DNA of 40,693 bases from Pirellulales bacterium (GTDB taxonomy: Bacteria > Planctomycetota > Planctomycetia > Pirellulales > JANQPP01), in the NCBI GenBank assembly GCA_028289405.1, contig JANQPP010000206.1, positions 65,092 through 105,784 on the forward strand, in the 5' to 3' direction. Positions 38,858 to 40,693 of this stretch are shown here, piece by piece (the first letter of the stretch is position 1; each line of letters opens with the position of its first letter). Both the position numbers and the translations under genes were made by a program. The notes below the pieces were generated by a model. It worked only from the letters and a program-made list of their open reading frames with translations, was not told the DNA's origin and did not search any database.

Positions 38858-39187
38858 ATGAAAAAAGCCCCGAGAAACAGAAGGTCCAAGACCCCGCACG
38901 CTTCTGAGGTTCGGCGGCAAAGAAAGACTCGGACCGATATTGACAAGCACTTGGACGAGCTTCAGTTGTGCGTCCAGGACCTCGAAAAAGTCCGAAGCTC
39001 CATGGATCAATACAAACTGAAAAGCGTTACCGTGGATGGCGCTACAAAGCTCGCCAGGGGCGTGAAAATGGTGAACGCATTTTCGGAAAACCTAGAGGTG
39101 GCAGTCGTCAAGGCAAAACATCAGATACGGCGATCTAACCTCCCTGAAGACCCGATACCATCTGATACCGAAGACGACGACGAGTAG
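38858..39187 (+). CDS. Hypothetical basic coiled-coil protein (only plus-strand gene)
   Basis: 109 residues from ATG 38858, preceded by GGAAG. The N-terminus is Lys/Arg-rich (MKKAPRNRRSKTPHASEVRRQRK), the middle a helix (HLDELQLCVQDLEKVRSSMDQYK) and the end Asp/Glu-rich. It faces the DUF1580 gene across the switch region, so a regulatory role is possible, but there is no helix-turn-helix. Confidence 0.6.
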   Translation: MKKAPRNRRSKTPHASEVRRQRKTRTDIDKHLDELQLCVQDLEKVRSSMDQYKLKSVTVDGATKLARGVKMVNAFSENLEVAVVKAKHQIRRSNLPEDPIPSDTEDDDE

Positions 39188-39302
39188 CGTTTTCATCGGG
39201 TTTTTTGGACGAAGAACGCACCACCCCGCGCTTCACTGGCGGTGCACACAACTCAAATTCAGCAGCGTATTTAGAAACGAAAAACCAGCGCGCACCGCGA
39301 TA
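39188..39302. other. Non-coding stretch left of the att core
   Basis: 115 bases between the plus-strand gene and the integrase stop. It holds a T-run (39202-39209), a GCACC...GGTGC dyad (around 39219-39246) and an A/T-rich tract ending at the att core. It could hold integrase arm-type binding sites. It shows no resemblance to the 5' half of a tRNA. Confidence 0.45.
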
Positions 39303-39344
39303 CTCTTAATCAGAGGGTTGAAGGTTCGAGTCCTTCAGGGGGTA
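39303..39344 (+). other. attP core: 3' half of tRNA-Lys(CTT)
   Basis: Plus-strand sequence gives the anticodon loop CTCTTAA (39303-39309, anticodon CTT), the anticodon stem 3' arm TCAGA, variable loop, T-arm GAAGG-TTCGAGT-CCTTC (39320-39336), acceptor arm AGGGGGT and discriminator A39344. The tRNA 5' half is missing to the left, while the antisense strand forms the last residues of the integrase (YPLKDSNLQPSD). This is what a phage att core made from a tRNA gene looks like. Confidence 0.85.
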
Positions 39345-40586
39345 ATTGCTAAATCCTTGCCGCGAATCGGTTTCCGTCGATTCGCTTTCCACCTGGATTT
39401 CGCCGAAAAGGTCACTGTTAGCAAGACTGTTACCTTCCATCGCTTTTTCGAACGACGACCACACCACATCGGCGGTGGATTCTGAATTCTGCCCAACGTA
39501 GTAACGTTGCGTCGTTTCGATGCTTTCGTGACACATCAGTTCCTTCAGGACTTGGGGCATGACTCGCTTCGACCATCGCTCGCCGAAGGACCGCCGCAAA
39601 TCGTGGGCGCTGGCATGTTTGGTTTTTCCGGACCGCGTGTGGGTGTGAACGATGATCCGAGCACGTCGGCCCATTTGCGAAATCAACTTGGATGCCCGCC
39701 CTGCTTGAGGCATTGTCGGCTTTCCGCGACGGTTGATCAATTTGAACACCCGCCCCTTTCGGCCCGTCGCCGGAATGGTCTCCAGTAGGCGAGCAAATTC
39801 GGGGGACATCGGAAGCAGCCGGTCACGGTTGCCCTTTTCCAGTTCGCCCGGGATGCTCAGCATGGGCCGCTTTCCGTCCAGTTTGATACAAAGGCGGTCG
39901 TCACGGTCCCACCAGAGGTCGAGTGCTTCCGACAATCGCAATCCCGACCACCACAGCCCGTACAGCAAAAATGTCCAAGATCGGGCCGGCACATCGCCAA
40001 CGACTTCCGCAGCGTGGGAACAAATCCTTTCGAATTCCTCCAGCGTGATAGGACGGCCTTTCATGAAGCGATTGGCCGTCGCCCTCGGTGGACGCGAAAT
40101 CTTGGGGGCGGCAGTAAGGAATCCAATTTCCACGGCCCAATTGAGTGAAGACCGTAGGTGGGCCAAGTATGTCCGGATGGTCGCTTCGGATTTCTTCTCC
40201 TGCCGAAGTGTGGCCTGGAATTGGCTGATCCGCTCCGCCGTGATGTCCGCCAGCTTGGTAGGGCCAAGTATGCGTTCCACGGCGTTGAACACCGTGCCCA
40301 CCATGGCATCGGTGCGTTTTGCCAACCCCGGCAGTACCTCCATCTCATACCGCTCGCGAAACTGCGCCCACGTGATCTTGGACGGCGCGCAGTATCGTCC
40401 CTCCCGTAGCTCCGCCTCCCACTTCGCGGCTACCCGCTCCGCCTCGGTGCGGTCCTTCTTCCTGCCCGTCCGCACAACGCCCGTGCTGCGGGTTTTCTTT
40501 CTGCCCGTCACCGGGTCCACGTACTGCATTTGGTAATGTCTACGGTCGCCGAACTCGACGACGTACACCTTGAGAGATTCTGCCAT
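39306..40586 (-). CDS. int: Tyrosine-family site-specific integrase
   Basis: 426 residues. Residues 1-65 form an arm-binding beta region, 70-160 the core-binding helical domain, and 180-370 the catalytic domain. Motifs: Arg217 in WWSGLRLSEAL, His328 and Arg331 in SAHDLRRSF, His353 in LMCHESIETT and Tyr362/363 in QRYY. The C-terminal 14 residues (SNYPLKDSNLQPSD) are antisense tRNA sequence, so recombination at the core preserves the reading frame. GAAAGGG precedes ATG 40586. Confidence 0.93.
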   Translation of the reverse strand: MAESLKVYVVEFGDRRHYQMQYVDPVTGRKKTRSTGVVRTGRKKDRTEAERVAAKWEAELREGRYCAPSKITWAQFRERYEMEVLPGLAKRTDAMVGTVFNAVERILGPTKLADITAERISQFQATLRQEKKSEATIRTYLAHLRSSLNWAVEIGFLTAAPKISRPPRATANRFMKGRPITLEEFERICSHAAEVVGDVPARSWTFLLYGLWWSGLRLSEALDLWWDRDDRLCIKLDGKRPMLSIPGELEKGNRDRLLPMSPEFARLLETIPATGRKGRVFKLINRRGKPTMPQAGRASKLISQMGRRARIIVHTHTRSGKTKHASAHDLRRSFGERWSKRVMPQVLKELMCHESIETTQRYYVGQNSESTADVVWSSFEKAMEGNSLANSDLFGEIQVESESTETDSRQGFSNYPLKDSNLQPSD

Positions 40587-40599
40587 GGCATGGCCCTTT

Positions 40600-40671
40600 C
40601 AAAAAGCAGGCCGCTCCGGCTCTCCCTTGCCTTCGCGGCCCAAGTTCACAAGGATCGGCCCTCATGGCCGA
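40600..40671 (-). promoter_or_regulatory. Two hairpins immediately upstream of int
   Basis: On the minus strand, GGCCGC (40640-40635) pairs with GCGGCC (40614-40609), followed by TGCTTTTTG: a terminator-like hairpin 14 bases before the int start. Upstream of it, TCGGCC-ATGAG-GGCCGA (40671-40655) is a second dyad. Together they could form an attenuator that limits int expression. Confidence 0.55.
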
Positions 40672-40693
40672 GAATTCGGTGGCACAGATGGAC

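Noticed and set aside
39303..39344. A complete tRNA gene
   Set aside because: Only the anticodon loop to the 3' end is present; the 5' half, D-arm and acceptor 5' strand are missing on the left.
40587..40693. Coding sequence at the right edge
   Set aside because: A minus-strand frame is open through the edge, but it passes through two hairpins and shows no family pattern; too short to judge.

Overview
This window looks like most of a temperate, siphovirus-type (lambda-like layout) phage genome whose host is probably a member of the Planctomycetota. The host call rests on a DUF1580-type small DNA-binding protein (38299-38658), a kind of protein known essentially from planctomycetes, and on exported CxxCH cytochrome c proteins (20691-21281 and 21481-22839) of a style I associate with planctomycete genomes. 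Base composition is moderately GC-rich and fairly even. Nearly every gene is on the minus strand, with 1-4 base or short overlaps (ATGA, TGATG, TAGTG) typical of translationally coupled phage operons. The single convincing plus-strand gene is at 38858-39187.

Read along the minus strand (right to left), the layout is as follows. (1) Integration: a tyrosine integrase (39306-40586) preceded by two hairpins. Its 3' end is made from the 3' half of a tRNA-Lys(CTT) gene, so the attachment core lies inside the int gene and the tRNA 5' half is absent. That is an attP-like, non-integrated configuration. (2) Switch region 38659-38857, between the DUF1580 gene and the lone plus-strand gene. (3) Early genes 28547-38658: ParB-like nuclease, D12-class adenine methylase, YqaJ/lambda-Exo-like nuclease plus RecT annealing protein, RusA resolvase, and many small zinc-ribbon or SH3-like proteins that include a duplicated and partly decayed gene pair. 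(4) Replication: an initiator-like gene (27622-28521) carrying an internal iteron array with an adjacent AT-rich stretch, i.e. a candidate origin, followed by a DnaB-family helicase (26252-27625). (5) Accessory genes 17632-26264: small proteins, CsrA, a subtilisin-family protease with two small membrane proteins translationally coupled after it, two exported c-type cytochromes, a Cys-rich lipoprotein with an odd N-terminal extension, and a glycoside-hydrolase-like protein. (6) Virion appendage genes 14986-17623. (7) Packaging and head: small and large terminase, portal, Mu-F-like head protein, prohead protease/scaffold, DUF2190 decoration protein, major capsid. (8) Neck and tail: tail-fibre-domain repeats, head-closure protein, gp10-like, tail terminator, tail tube and a partial tail chaperone at the left edge. 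Tape measure and the remaining tail genes must lie beyond the left edge.

The most interesting points are the iteron origin built into the initiator coding sequence, the exported heme-protein module beside a protease, the attP core forming the integrase C-terminus, and a set of smaller anomalies (altered catalytic motifs in the methylase and exonuclease, a dual-start lipoprotein ORF, a probable ATC start, a CsrA homologue). No classical lysozyme, amidase or repressor was recognised.
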